DNA from: Actinomycetes bacterium
Lineage (GTDB): Bacteria; Actinomycetota; Acidimicrobiia; Acidimicrobiales; RAAP-2
DNA: 64,000 nt
Assembly: GCA_021806045.1 (NCBI GenBank)
Contig: JAJZDI010000006.1
Location: 70,964 to 134,963, forward strand
Direction: 5' to 3'
This document shows, in pieces, positions 40,792 to 50,004 of the stretch (position 1 is its first letter; every line of letters begins with the position of its first letter). Both the position numbers and the translations under genes were made by a program. A model generated the notes under the pieces. The model was not told where the DNA came from and made no database searches. It saw only the letters and a program-made list of their open reading frames with translations.

Positions 40792-41600
40792 CCCAGAACG
40801 GCAGGGGATCGCCCACCGGGGTGAAGACCCGGCCGCAGGTGGACCCGCGCATCAGTGCCCGACGCGCGGCAGAGGCGCGCCGGGTCGGCCGGCGGAGGCT
40901 CCGACGGATCGTTGTCGCCCTCGGCGTGGTGGTCGTCCTCGTTCTCGCCGTCGTGCTCCTGCGATCGCCCCTGTTCTCGGCCCGGGTCGTGACGGTGGAG
41001 GGTCCCCACCCGCACACATCGACGGCTGCCATCGTCCGCGCCGCCGGCGTGGTGTCGAGGCCGCCGTTGATCAGTGTGGACCCCTCGGTGGCCGCAGCTG
41101 CCGTGGAACGGCTGCCGTGGGTGGGGAAGGCGACGGTGGCGCGCTCATGGCCCGATGGGGTGGTGATCACGGTCACCGAGCGCCGCCCGGTGGCAACGAT
41201 GTCGGCCCCCGGCGGGCGGGCTGCGCTCGTCGATGCGACCGGCCGGACCCTCGAAGTGGTGGCGTCACGTCCGTCCGGACTGCCTGCCCTCGTTATCCAC
41301 CAGGGGGGGAGCGTCCTCGCCCCGGCGGCGGTCGCAGGGTTCCTCCCCACGCCCGCCGGTGCGGCCCTCGACGTCGCCGCCACCCTGCCGCCGGCATTCT
41401 CCGCCCAGGTGATCCAGGTGGTCGGCTCGGCCGGGGGGACGGTCGAGCTCGACCTCAATTCGGGGCTCACCGTGCTCCTGGGCAACGCCACCGACCTCAG
41501 CACGAAGTACCACGATGTGGCGTCGATCATCGCCGCCGCCCCCCTGAAGGGTGCCCACACCATCGACGTGACGGTGCCGAGCGCCCCCGTCGTCTCGTGA
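40788..41600 (+). CDS. ftsQ: Division protein FtsQ
   Basis: Bitopic divisome protein. 270 aa: a basic N-terminal tail, a membrane helix (about 40-60), then a POTRA domain (FSARVVTVEGPHPHTSTAAIVRAAGV) and the FtsQ beta domain (LPWVGKATVARSWPDGVVITVTERRPVA). ATG overlaps murB. The stop codon lies inside a 16-bp tandem repeat. Confidence 0.92.
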   Translation: MTQNGRGSPTGVKTRPQVDPRISARRAAEARRVGRRRLRRIVVALGVVVVLVLAVVLLRSPLFSARVVTVEGPHPHTSTAAIVRAAGVVSRPPLISVDPSVAAAAVERLPWVGKATVARSWPDGVVITVTERRPVATMSAPGGRAALVDATGRTLEVVASRPSGLPALVIHQGGSVLAPAAVAGFLPTPAGAALDVAATLPPAFSAQVIQVVGSAGGTVELDLNSGLTVLLGNATDLSTKYHDVASIIAAAPLKGAHTIDVTVPSAPVVS

Positions 41601-41626
41601 CCGGGGGAGCTCGTGACCGGGGGAGC
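41595..41626 (+). repeat. 16-bp exact tandem duplication at the ftsQ stop
   Basis: TCGTGACCGGGGGAGC occurs twice head to tail (41595-41610, 41611-41626). The ftsQ TGA lies in the first copy. Confidence 0.85.
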
Positions 41627-41845
41627 TCGAGGTGCCGGCGGCGGTGCCGGGCCGCCCGCAGGCGACGTGCCCCGGCCGGTGGCCCCCGCCGTTCCAGCAT
41701 GTCGGAAGCGGGTTGTCGTGCCGTGGTGATGCATCCGGTGGGGTACGGTGGGCGCGCACCACGTTCCGCCGCCGTGGACCGCGAGCCGACGTGCCACTCC
41801 AGGTCGCTGGGGTCGTCACCAGGCTCCGGGAGGCGCCGCCATTGC
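41627..41845. other. Non-coding interval between ftsQ and the ftsZ promoter
   Basis: With the repeat before it and the promoter and leader after it, this makes a 331-nt gap. Short open frames exist on both strands but their composition is that of random high-GC sequence. A stray TACGGT (41745-41750) is not followed by a start codon. Confidence 0.5.
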
Positions 41846-41874
41846 TTGACCCACCTGCCTGGTCACCGTATCGT
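41846..41874 (+). promoter_or_regulatory. ftsZ promoter
   Basis: TTGACC (41846-41851) and TATCGT (41869-41874) with a 17-bp spacer. The leader is about 50 nt and ends in GAGGGTAAGGG before the ATG. It frees ftsZ from the mraZ operon. Confidence 0.65.
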
Positions 41875-41931
41875 TGAGGTGGACCCGACGGTTGGAACGG
41901 CTTCAACCTGTTATCGAGGGTAAGGGATTCG

Positions 41932-43053
41932 ATGACCGTTCCTGCACAGAACAACTATTTCGCTGTCATCAAGGTGGTCGGCGTAGGCGGCGGCGGGGTC
42001 AACGCCGTCAATCGGATGATCGAGTCAGGTCTCCGGGGTGTCGAGTTCATCGCCACCAACACCGACGCCCAGGCGCTGCTGATGAGCGACGCCGACCTGA
42101 AGCTCGACATCGGCCGCCAGCTCACCCGCGGTCTGGGCGCGGGCAGCGATCCCGAGGTCGGCCGCCTGGCCGCTGAGGAGCACCGGGCCGAGATCGAGGA
42201 GGCGCTGAAGGGCGCCGACATGGTGTTCATCACGGCCGGCAAGGGCGGCGGCACCGGCACCGGAGCCGCGCCCGTGGTCGCCGAGATCGCGAAGGGGCTC
42301 GGCGCCCTGACCATCGGTGTGGTCACCCGCCCGTTCACCTTCGAGGGTCGTCGCCGGTCGGTCCAGGCCGAGCAGGGGATCCAGAACCTGAAGGAGAAGG
42401 TCGACACCCTCATCATCATCCCCAACGATCGGCTGCTGACCGTCTCGTCCGAGAAGACGTCGATGGTCAATGCCTTCAAAATGGCGGACGAGGTCCTCCT
42501 GCAAGGGGTGCAGGGCATCACCGACCTGATCACGGTGCCGGGCCTCATCAACACGGACTTCGCAGACGTGAAGATGATCATGAGCAACGCCGGCACTGCC
42601 ATCATGGGCATCGGGTCGGCCACCGGTGAAGGGCGGGCGGTCAACGCGGCCCGGGCCGCCATCACCAGCCCTCTCCTCGAGGCTTCCATCGAAGGTGCGC
42701 GGGGCATCCTCCTCAACATCGCCGGCGGACCTGACCTGGGTCTGTTCGAGGTGAACGAGGCAGCGGAGATCATCCACGGTGTGGCCCACCCTGACGCCAA
42801 CATCATCTTCGGGAGCGTCATCGACGAGGCCATGGCCGACGAGGTACGGGTGACGGTGATCGCCGCCGGTTTCGAGCGGTGGGAGGCTCAGGGTCGACCC
42901 TCGGCGGAGCAGCCTGCGTCGGCCGGAACGTCGGAGAGCCGTAGCCACGTCCTGGGGTTGGAAGCAGCACACGAGGACATCTTCGCCACGCCCGAGGAGG
43001 ACGACCTCGACCTGGGCGACGACGAGTTCGACGTGCCCTCGTTCCTGCGCTGA
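41932..43053 (+). CDS. ftsZ: Cell-division GTPase FtsZ
   Basis: Tubulin homologue that forms the Z ring. 373 aa. GTP-binding [11 protein letters not shown] at the N-terminus, the tubulin signature [10 protein letters not shown] starting near 106, T7 loop [14 protein letters not shown] with the catalytic Asp. After a short acidic linker, the C-terminal tail [11 protein letters not shown] is the peptide bound by SepF, whose gene is 1.6 kb downstream. No ftsA is present, as usual in actinobacteria. Confidence 0.97.
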   Translation: MTVPAQNNYFAVIKVVGVGGGGVNAVNRMIESGLRGVEFIATNTDAQALLMSDADLKLDIGRQLTRGLGAGSDPEVGRLAAEEHRAEIEEALKGADMVFITAGKGGGTGTGAAPVVAEIAKGLGALTIGVVTRPFTFEGRRRSVQAEQGIQNLKEKVDTLIIIPNDRLLTVSSEKTSMVNAFKMADEVLLQGVQGITDLITVPGLINTDFADVKMIMSNAGTAIMGIGSATGEGRAVNAARAAITSPLLEASIEGARGILLNIAGGPDLGLFEVNEAAEIIHGVAHPDANIIFGSVIDEAMADEVRVTVIAAGFERWEAQGRPSAEQPASAGTSESRSHVLGLEAAHEDIFATPEEDDLDLGDDEFDVPSFLR

Positions 43054-43061
43054 GCGCAACG

Positions 43062-43871
43062 GTGCCGGTAGGGCCGGCGTCCGGAGCTTCCCGGCCCGGT
43101 GAGCCGGCCGTCGGTCGGGAGCCCGCCGTCGGCGCGGTTCTCGACCTGACCGACAGGGTGCGCTGCCTGTGGACCGACGCCTCCCACGGTGATCTCGGGT
43201 TCGCTGCGGCAGCCGACGCCACCGCAAGCACATCGGGCGTCGAATCGGGCGTCTCCGGCAGGGCGGTCCGGCCGGGGGTCGCCGGCGTCGCCGCTTCGAT
43301 GGTGGGGGGATCCCAGCTCACGTGGCTCCGCCAGGTGCATGGAGCGACCGTCGTCCGGATCGGGACCGGGCAGTCAGGAGAATTGGGAGAGGGCGATGCC
43401 CTGGTGGCACCCCCCGCTTCGGTCGGCCAGGCCCCGGGACTGTGCATCCTCACGGCCGACTGCGCGTCCATCGCTCTGGCCGGTGACGACGGCTCCTATG
43501 CGGCCGTCCACGCCGGCTGGCGAGGACTGGTCGCCGGGGTGGTGGACGGCGCCGCCCGTGCCCTGCGATCGGGCGGCGCGTCACGCATCGTCGGAGCGCT
43601 CGGCCCGTGCATCCATGCCGAGTGCTACGAGTTCTCTCCCCGTGATCTGGACGTGCTGACCGCCAGCTTCGGCGCGGCCGTACGTGGCCGCACAGCATCG
43701 GGTCGTCCGGCACTCGACCTCCCGTCGGCCGTCGCGATCGCGCTGGCCGACGCCGACATCGAGCAGCGCCGGGGCATCGACGCGTGCACGTCCTGCCACG
43801 GGGGCTTCTTCTCCCACCGGGCGAGAGGTGACGTCGGTCGCCAGGCACTGGTCGTCTGGGGCGTCCCGTGA
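43062..43871 (+). CDS. pgeF: Laccase-domain protein, peptidoglycan editing factor type
   Basis: YfiH/PgeF family: a purine nucleoside phosphorylase or laccase-like fold; in E. coli the relative hydrolyses misincorporated L-Ser from UDP-MurNAc-peptides. 269 aa. Metal or active residues are His93 (RQVHG), Cys134 (TADC) and His150 (VHAGWRG), followed by GPCIHAECYEF. The first 35 residues are Gly/Pro/Ala-rich. GTG 43062 lies 8 nt after ftsZ. The place right behind ftsZ is common for this family. Confidence 0.88.
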   Translation: MPVGPASGASRPGEPAVGREPAVGAVLDLTDRVRCLWTDASHGDLGFAAAADATASTSGVESGVSGRAVRPGVAGVAASMVGGSQLTWLRQVHGATVVRIGTGQSGELGEGDALVAPPASVGQAPGLCILTADCASIALAGDDGSYAAVHAGWRGLVAGVVDGAARALRSGGASRIVGALGPCIHAECYEFSPRDLDVLTASFGAAVRGRTASGRPALDLPSAVAIALADADIEQRRGIDACTSCHGGFFSHRARGDVGRQALVVWGVP

Positions 43872-44575
43872 CGACCGTGGGGGGCTCACCGGTCGATCCG
43901 GCACGGGTGGCGGACCAGGTCGCCGCGGTGCGGGCACGGATCGCCGCCGTTGCTCCTATGCCGGACCGCGTCACCGTGGTGGCCGTGACCAAGGGGTTCG
44001 GCCTCGATGCCGTCGATGCGGCGGTGGCGGCTGGGCTGGCCGACGTCGGGGAGAACTACGCCCAGGAGCTCCTGGCCAAGGCGTCCGACCGGCCAGCTGC
44101 GGATGGGGAAGGCCACCTCCGCTGGCACTTCCTCGGCGCCATCCAGCGCAACAAGGTCGCTCGGTTGGCCCCTCTCGTCTCGTGCTGGCACACGGTGGCC
44201 CGGATGGAGGAGGCGTCCGCCATCGCTCGGCACCGTCCGGGCGCCCGGGTGCTGGTCGAAGTGGACGTCAGCGGCACGCCCGGCCGGAACGGATGCCGTC
44301 CGGAGCAAGTGGCGGGCGTCGTGGGCGGTGCCCGGCATGCCGGGCTCGACGTCGTCGGCCTGATGACGGTGGCGCCCCCCGGGGCTGACCGGGCGAGAGC
44401 CGCGTTCTCGACCGTCGCCGTTCTGGCGGACGACCTGGGGCTCCCCGAACGGTCGATGGGGATGAGCGACGACTTCGAGCTGGCGCTGGAGCTCGGGTCG
44501 ACGATGGTCCGCCTCGGCCGGGTCCTGTTCGGCGACCGGCCCCCGAGGCTCTCCCGCCCGGGGGCGGGTGGCTGA
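43868..44575 (+). CDS. YggS/PLPBP-family pyridoxal phosphate homeostasis protein
   Basis: Single-domain TIM-barrel PLP carrier with no known catalytic reaction, 235 aa. The PLP lysine is Lys42 (VAVTKGFG); GENYAQELL, HFLGAIQRNK and MSDDFELALELGSTMVRLG are family marks. GTG overlaps pgeF's stop. It is regularly found between ftsZ and sepF in actinobacteria and Firmicutes. Confidence 0.92.
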   Translation: MTTVGGSPVDPARVADQVAAVRARIAAVAPMPDRVTVVAVTKGFGLDAVDAAVAAGLADVGENYAQELLAKASDRPAADGEGHLRWHFLGAIQRNKVARLAPLVSCWHTVARMEEASAIARHRPGARVLVEVDVSGTPGRNGCRPEQVAGVVGGARHAGLDVVGLMTVAPPGADRARAAFSTVAVLADDLGLPERSMGMSDDFELALELGSTMVRLGRVLFGDRPPRLSRPGAGG

Positions 44576-44639
44576 CGCCGGGGGAGCGCGCCTGGGTGGC
44601 AAGGTGGCGGGGGTACGCCCGGGACCGGGTCGGACGAAG

Positions 44640-44645
44640 TAGGCT
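44640..44645 (+). promoter_or_regulatory. -10 element before sepF
   Basis: TAGGCT would start transcription about 10 nt before the ATG, so the GGAGG at 44653-44657 would lie near the 5' end of the transcript. Confidence 0.35.
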
Positions 44646-44662
44646 GTGAGCCGGAGGGTGTG

Positions 44663-45205
44663 ATGGCATCGTTCATGAAGAAGACCATGGCCTACCTGGG
44701 CTTGGTCGACGACGACTACGACGACTACGACGACTACGACACCCGTGGTCCGGCGGCGATGGCGCGCGTAGCCCAACGCCCGCCGGTGGACGACGTCGAA
44801 CCCGTGGCCCAGGCCAACCGGATCCGGGCCCTGGGGCGCGACGACGTGACCCCGGTGGCCATGGCGCCGGCCGGCTCGGCGGTCAGCCCCCGTCCGGCCA
44901 CGGTGCGGCCGCTCACCGCGGAGCCTGCGTCGGCACGCGTGCACGTGGTCGCTCCCGCCCGGTTCGCGGATGCGCAGGAGATCGGTATGCGCCTGAAGGA
45001 CAACCAGCCGGTGATCGTCAACCTCCAGCACGCTGACCGTGATCTCCAGCGGCGGATGATCGACTTCTGCAGCGGCGTCACCTATGCCCTCTCGGGCGGC
45101 ATGGAGCGGGTTGCCGACGAGGTCTTCCTGCTCACACCTTCCAACGTGAAGGTCTCGGACGAGGAACGCCAGCGCCTGCAGGAGCGCGGCCTCGTCAACC
45201 CCTGA
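44663..45205 (+). CDS. sepF: Z-ring membrane anchor SepF
   Basis: 180 aa. The N-terminal amphipathic helix (ASFMKKTMAYLGLVDDD) inserts in the membrane; an acidic DDYDDYDDYD stretch and a disordered linker follow; the C-terminal DUF552 core (about 95-175, RLKDNQPVIVNLQ and CSGVTYALSGGMERVADEVFLLTP) binds the FtsZ tail. GGAGG precedes the start; GTG 44660 directly before the ATG is an alternative. It replaces FtsA here. Confidence 0.94.
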   Translation: MASFMKKTMAYLGLVDDDYDDYDDYDTRGPAAMARVAQRPPVDDVEPVAQANRIRALGRDDVTPVAMAPAGSAVSPRPATVRPLTAEPASARVHVVAPARFADAQEIGMRLKDNQPVIVNLQHADRDLQRRMIDFCSGVTYALSGGMERVADEVFLLTPSNVKVSDEERQRLQERGLVNP

Positions 45206-45216
45206 GCTCCGCTTCC

Positions 45217-45465
45217 GTGCTGCGCATCATCGCCTACCTGGTCGAGCTGTACGTCCTGGCGATGTTCGTCTACGCCATCATGAGCTGGATCCGGATCCCC
45301 TGGGATTCACCCTGGTACCGGGTGCAGCGCTCGCTGGGCAGGATCATCGACCCGGTCCTGGCACCCGTGCGGCGCATCATCCCGCCCGTCGGGGGCCTCG
45401 ACCTGTCCTTCCTGGTCGTCCTGCTCGTCATCGAGCTCGTCATCCTGCCGTTGCTCGCTCGCTGA
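45217..45465 (+). CDS. YggT family membrane protein
   Basis: 82 aa with two membrane helices around the family's conserved loop (SWIRIPWDSPWYRVQRSLGR, then DPVLAPVRRIIPP). GTG 45217 lies 11 nt after sepF. YggT next to sepF and divIVA is a conserved neighbourhood; a role in osmotic tolerance or division-site membrane organisation has been proposed in relatives. Confidence 0.9.
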   Translation: MLRIIAYLVELYVLAMFVYAIMSWIRIPWDSPWYRVQRSLGRIIDPVLAPVRRIIPPVGGLDLSFLVVLLVIELVILPLLAR

Positions 45466-45599
45466 CCCGGCCGGTCGGCACGTGCGGCCCGCGATCGGTG
45501 GGGGAGTGCACGCTCGTCGCCACGGCCACGGCCGTCCCGACGTCCGTCGACCGGGGGCAATGTGGAGCGGCATCGCCGTCCGGTCCGGCCTCCCGGGGG

Positions 45600-45605
45600 T
45601 ACCAT
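45600..45605 (+). promoter_or_regulatory. -10 element before divIVA
   Basis: TACCAT lies 7 nt before ATG 45613 and itself contains the earlier ATG at 45604, which favours 45613 as the start. Confidence 0.4.
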
Positions 45606-45612
45606 GGCGGGC

Positions 45613-46380
45613 ATGGATGCATCCCAGAACGCGCTCGACACCCTGCGGACCGTCGAGTTCCGCGAAACCCTGAAGGGGTACCACCGGGACGACGTCGACG
45701 AGTACCTCGAGCGGGCGGCGGTAGAGGCGGAGGGTCTCCAGGAGCAGCTCCGCCAGGCCGGGGAGCGCCTCCGTCAGGCCGGGGAGCGGATCGCCCAGCT
45801 CGAGGCGGCACTCGAGCAGCGGCCCGAGCAGGCCGCGGCGGCCGAACCCGCGGTGAACGACGAAACCCTCCAGCGCACGTTGCTCCTCGCCCAGCAGTTC
45901 GTGGACCAGACGAAGGCCGATGCCGAAGCGCGGGCCCACAAGCTCCTGGCCGAGGCCGAGGAGCGTGCCCACAGCCTCACGACCGAGGCCGAGGAGCGTG
46001 CCCACAGCCTCACGACCGAGGCCGAGACCACGGCAGCGCAGATCGCAGCCGAGGCCGAGCGCAAGCTGCGCGAGGAGATCGAGCGTCTGGACGGGATCCG
46101 GACCCAGCTGTCGTCGGACGTCGAGGCGATGGCCCGGCATCTCGAGAGCGAGCGGAGCCGCCTGCGCGGAGCCCTCACCGAGGTGATCAGCTGGGTCGAC
46201 GACAACCTCAAGCCGGTGGGGGCATTGTCCGGTCAGCGGAACAACACGCCGTCGGCGGGAGGGCGGCCGGCCGGTAGTGCGCCTGCCCGGCCGGCCCCGG
46301 CCGGCTCCGCCCCGGTGCGGGCGGCAAACGGCCCTGCTGAGCCCGCCCAGGTCCGGCCGACGGGGACCGCTGCGCAGTAG
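45613..46380 (+). CDS. divIVA: DivIVA/Wag31-type polar growth protein
   Basis: 255 aa. The N-terminal membrane-curvature domain (VEFRETLKGYHRDDVDEYLERAA) is followed by long coiled coils. The repeats RQAGERLRQAGERI and EAEERAHSLTT (twice) lie in the coil. The last 55 residues are Ala/Pro/Gly-rich. ATG 45604 would add three residues. It recruits cell-wall synthesis to poles or septum in actinobacteria and closes the division cluster. Confidence 0.92.
   Translation: MDASQNALDTLRTVEFRETLKGYHRDDVDEYLERAAVEAEGLQEQLRQAGERLRQAGERIAQLEAALEQRPEQAAAAEPAVNDETLQRTLLLAQQFVDQTKADAEARAHKLLAEAEERAHSLTTEAEERAHSLTTEAETTAAQIAAEAERKLREEIERLDGIRTQLSSDVEAMARHLESERSRLRGALTEVISWVDDNLKPVGALSGQRNNTPSAGGRPAGSAPARPAPAGSAPVRAANGPAEPAQVRPTGTAAQ
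45954..46019 (+). repeat. 33-bp tandem repeat within divIVA
   Basis: Two exact head-to-tail copies of a 33-nt unit encode EAEERAHSLTT. The 11-residue period equals three turns of a coiled coil, so the change in copy number keeps the heptad or hendecad phase. Confidence 0.85.
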
Positions 46381-46542
46381 GCCGGCCCAGAACCCCCCGG
46401 CGAGAGCCCATCCGGGCTCGGGTGCGGTGGTGTGGCTTGTGCGGATGACATCCAGGCTGGCGACGGCATTCGCGGTGGTGAGCACGTCGGCAGGCTTGTG
46501 ACGCCCCGGGCGCCAGGTTGGGGAGGGCCCCGGCAGCCCGGA

Positions 46543-46571
46543 TTGCAGTAGCGGCTGGCGGAGGCTATCGT
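46543..46571 (+). promoter_or_regulatory. Promoter of the DksA-type gene
   Basis: TTGCAG (46543-46548) and TATCGT (46566-46571) are spaced by 17 bp, the same -10 as at ftsZ. The leader is about 75 nt and ends in AGGAGGT. Confidence 0.55.
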
Positions 46572-46654
46572 CGCCCGCTCATTGGTTTTCGGACCTGCGC
46601 GCACGGTGGCGGTCTTCCCCACCGCTCGATGGCGGGATCCGAGAGGAGGTCAAC

Positions 46655-47404
46655 GTGACGGCAGCGAAGAAGGTGGCCCCGGTGAAGAAGGCCGCCCCGG
46701 CGAAGAAGGCGGCGGCGCCCTCCAAAGCCCCGGCGAAGAAGGCTGCGCCCGTCAAGAAGGCTGCGCCGGCGAAGAAGGCGGCGCCGGCCAAGGCCCCGGC
46801 AAAGAAGGCTGCGCCCGTCAAGAAGGCTGCGGCGCCGGCCAAGAAGGCTGCGCCGGCCAAGAAGGCCACGGCGACCTCCAAGGCCCCGGCGGCAAAGGCC
46901 CCGGCGAAGAAGGCGCCCACCACGAAGGCGGCGCCGACCCCTCAGGCCCCGGCGAAGAAGGCGGCGCCCACCACGAAGGCGGATCCGGCGAAGAAGGCGG
47001 CAGCGCGGCGGCACGCGCCCGGCCCGTACGCGGACGATCCCAAGTTCCTGGCGGAGCAGCGTGCTCTGTTGATCGAGGAGCGCCAGGTCTACGTGGGTCA
47101 GGCGGCAGACCTCCGAGCCGAGGCGGACTCGTTGGCCCTCGAGCGGGAGCCCGGGGATGTCCAGTTCGACGAGGAGTCCGGGGAGGGCGGGACCGTCGCC
47201 GTCGACCGGGAGCGCGATCTGGCCCTGTCGGCCCAGGCGCTGGCGGCGGTCGAGGAGATCGACGACGCTCTGACGAAGATCGACCGCAAGACCTACGGCG
47301 CCTGCGAACGGTGCCACGAGCCCATCCCGAAGGCCCGGCTGCGGGCGCTCCCCTATGCCAGGCTGTGTGTCGCATGCAAGAGCGGAGGACTCTCACGGCG
47401 CTGA
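46655..47404 (+). CDS. Lysine/alanine-rich DksA/TraR-type zinc-finger protein
   Basis: 249 aa in two parts. Residues 1-118 are low-complexity KKAAPAKKA-type repeats like the tails of histone H1-like and HU-like actinobacterial proteins, strongly basic and likely to bind DNA or RNA. Residues 120-249 are an acidic helical region and a C4 zinc finger (Cys217, Cys220, Cys238, Cys241) of the DksA/TraR family, which contacts RNA polymerase. The coiled-coil tip normally carries acidic residues; here DLRAEADSL lies in that region. A near-ideal AGGAGGT (46644-46650) precedes GTG 46655, unusual in a window with few strong ribosome sites. It overlaps lspA. Confidence 0.82.
   Translation: MTAAKKVAPVKKAAPAKKAAAPSKAPAKKAAPVKKAAPAKKAAPAKAPAKKAAPVKKAAAPAKKAAPAKKATATSKAPAAKAPAKKAPTTKAAPTPQAPAKKAAPTTKADPAKKAAARRHAPGPYADDPKFLAEQRALLIEERQVYVGQAADLRAEADSLALEREPGDVQFDEESGEGGTVAVDRERDLALSAQALAAVEEIDDALTKIDRKTYGACERCHEPIPKARLRALPYARLCVACKSGGLSRR
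46661..47010 (+). repeat. KKAAPxKKA coding repeats
   Basis: Irregular repeats of AAGAAGGC(C/T/G)GC-type codons encode the basic tail. Units vary in length, so unequal exchange is likely. Confidence 0.8.
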
Positions 47405-47927
47405 ACGAGGAGATCGCACCTCCCGCTCCGACCCCAGGCTCGCAGCGGCAGCGCCTCGAACCGGTCGCCGCCCGGCTGGGAGTGGCCGTCGCGATGGCCG
47501 GCCTGGTGGTCGCCGCAGATCAGGTGACGAAGCAGCTGGCAGTGGACCGGCTCGCCGGACGCACCGTCCACGTGATCGGCCCCCTGGATCTCACCCTCGA
47601 GCACAATACGGGGTCGGCATTCAGCATGTTCCAGGGTCATGCGGCGGCTCTGGCCGTCATCGCCGCAGTGCTCGTCGCCCTGCTCGTATGGGCCGTCGTG
47701 CGCGCCTCCAGCCCAGGCCGGGTCGTTGCCCTCGGGGCGATCATCGGGGGCGCGACGGGCAATGTCGTCGATCGTCTGGTTCGCGGCGACCACGGGGCGG
47801 TCATCGACTTCATCGAGCTCCACTTCTGGCCGACCTTCAACGTGGCCGACGCCAGCATCGTGCTCGGCTGCATCGCCTTGGCCATTTCGTTGTTCCGGGA
47901 CCGGCCCCGGGAACGCACAGCGCCACG

Positions 47928-47931
<4 letters not shown>
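47374..47931 (+). CDS. lspA: Lipoprotein signal peptidase (signal peptidase II)
   Basis: Membrane aspartyl protease that removes signal peptides from prolipoproteins. 185 aa with four membrane helices. The two catalytic aspartates lie in GNVVDRLVRG and FNVADASIVLG; EHNTGSAF is a further signature. ATG 47374 overlaps the zinc-finger gene by 31 nt and is the only good start in frame before the first helix. The stop overlaps rluD as ATGA; lspA-rluD is a common pair. Confidence 0.92.
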
Positions 47932-48944
<1,013 letters not shown>

Positions 48945-48987
48945 GTGGAGCCGGCGTCCGGCCCGGATGGGGCGGGCCGATGATGCC

Positions 48988-49872
48988 TCAGGCAGCCCGG
49001 TGGGCGGCCTCCAGCACCGCGCTCGACGCCAGGATCTCCAGTGCCTCAGCCTCGGCCTGGCGCACCTTGCGAACTCCGATGCCCAGACGCTCGGCCGTGG
49101 TCTGCAACGACGCCGGATCTGCGCCGCCGAACCCGAAGCGGTGGTGAATGACGGCACGCTGGAGCTCGGACAGGTGCTCGACCGCCTGGCGGACCTGGTC
49201 CAGGGTCAGCCCGGTGGCGATCTCCTCCTCGAACGCGGTGGCGTCGGTGGTCACCAGATCCCCGAGGGTGGAGGTGGAATCGGCGGTGGCCGGCTGGTCG
49301 AGGCTGGCGACGACACGGGCGGCCGTCTGGAGTTCCGCCCGTTCGCGGGCGGACGTGCCCGAGAGCTCGTCGAGCTCCTCGTCGGTGGGATCGCGCTGGA
49401 GGGTCGCCGCCAACTCCCAGCTGGCCGCGTCCACGTGCTGGGCACGTTCGGCTACCTCCATCGGAAGGCGGATGGTCCGGCCGTGCTGCTGGACGGCCCG
49501 CTGCAGGGCCTGGCGGATCCACCACGTCGCGTAGGTGGAGAAGCGGAAGCCACGCTCCCAGTCGAACTTGTCGACGGCCCGCATCAGCCCGAAGGTCCCC
49601 TCTTGGACCAGATCGGTCATGTCCACGCCCCGGTCCTGGTAGCGGCGGGCCCAGTGCACCACCAACCGAAGGTTGGCGGCGATCATCTCCTGGCGAGCCT
49701 CCTGGTCGCCGGCCGCAACCCGCTTGGCCAGGGCCGTCTGGGCGTCGTGGTCGGGAAGGGGGTGGAGGTCGAGGTCCCGGAGGAACAGGCCCAGGGTGTC
49801 AGCGTCGCTGCTCCGGGATCGCCCTGCAGCCTTGCTCGTCGGCGTTCGCTGCATCGTCTCGCTGGTCGGCAT
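48988..49872 (-). CDS. Sigma-70 family sigma factor (group 2-like)
   Basis: 294 aa. A short region 1.2 (LGLFLRDLDLHPLP), then region 2 (NLRLVVHWARRYQDRGVDMTDLVQEGTFGLMRAVDKFDWERGFRFSTYATWWIRQAL), region 3 and a region 4 HTH (TTAERLGIGVRKVRQAE). The long region 1.1 of primary sigma factors is missing, so it is an alternative, principal-like factor of the SigB/HrdB-related type. ATG 49872 follows GGAGAAGG; ATG 49887 is possible. No anti-sigma gene is adjacent. Confidence 0.9.
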   Translation of the reverse strand: MPTSETMQRTPTSKAAGRSRSSDADTLGLFLRDLDLHPLPDHDAQTALAKRVAAGDQEARQEMIAANLRLVVHWARRYQDRGVDMTDLVQEGTFGLMRAVDKFDWERGFRFSTYATWWIRQALQRAVQQHGRTIRLPMEVAERAQHVDAASWELAATLQRDPTDEELDELSGTSARERAELQTAARVVASLDQPATADSTSTLGDLVTTDATAFEEEIATGLTLDQVRQAVEHLSELQRAVIHHRFGFGGADPASLQTTAERLGIGVRKVRQAEAEALEILASSAVLEAAHRAA

Positions 49873-50004
49873 CCTTCTCCTCACCATCGTTCGTACCGTC
49901 CGTGATCCATCCAACACCTCGGGTGTGTCGTCCATTCCCGGGGCCGTGATGTCACCTGGGGGGCGATCTTGCCGCCGCCCCTGGTGGCGTGATCGGCTGG
50001 TCGG

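Noticed and set aside
41632-41877. 81-codon frame between ftsQ and ftsZ
   Set aside because: No ribosome site, random high-GC composition, and it runs over the ftsZ promoter.
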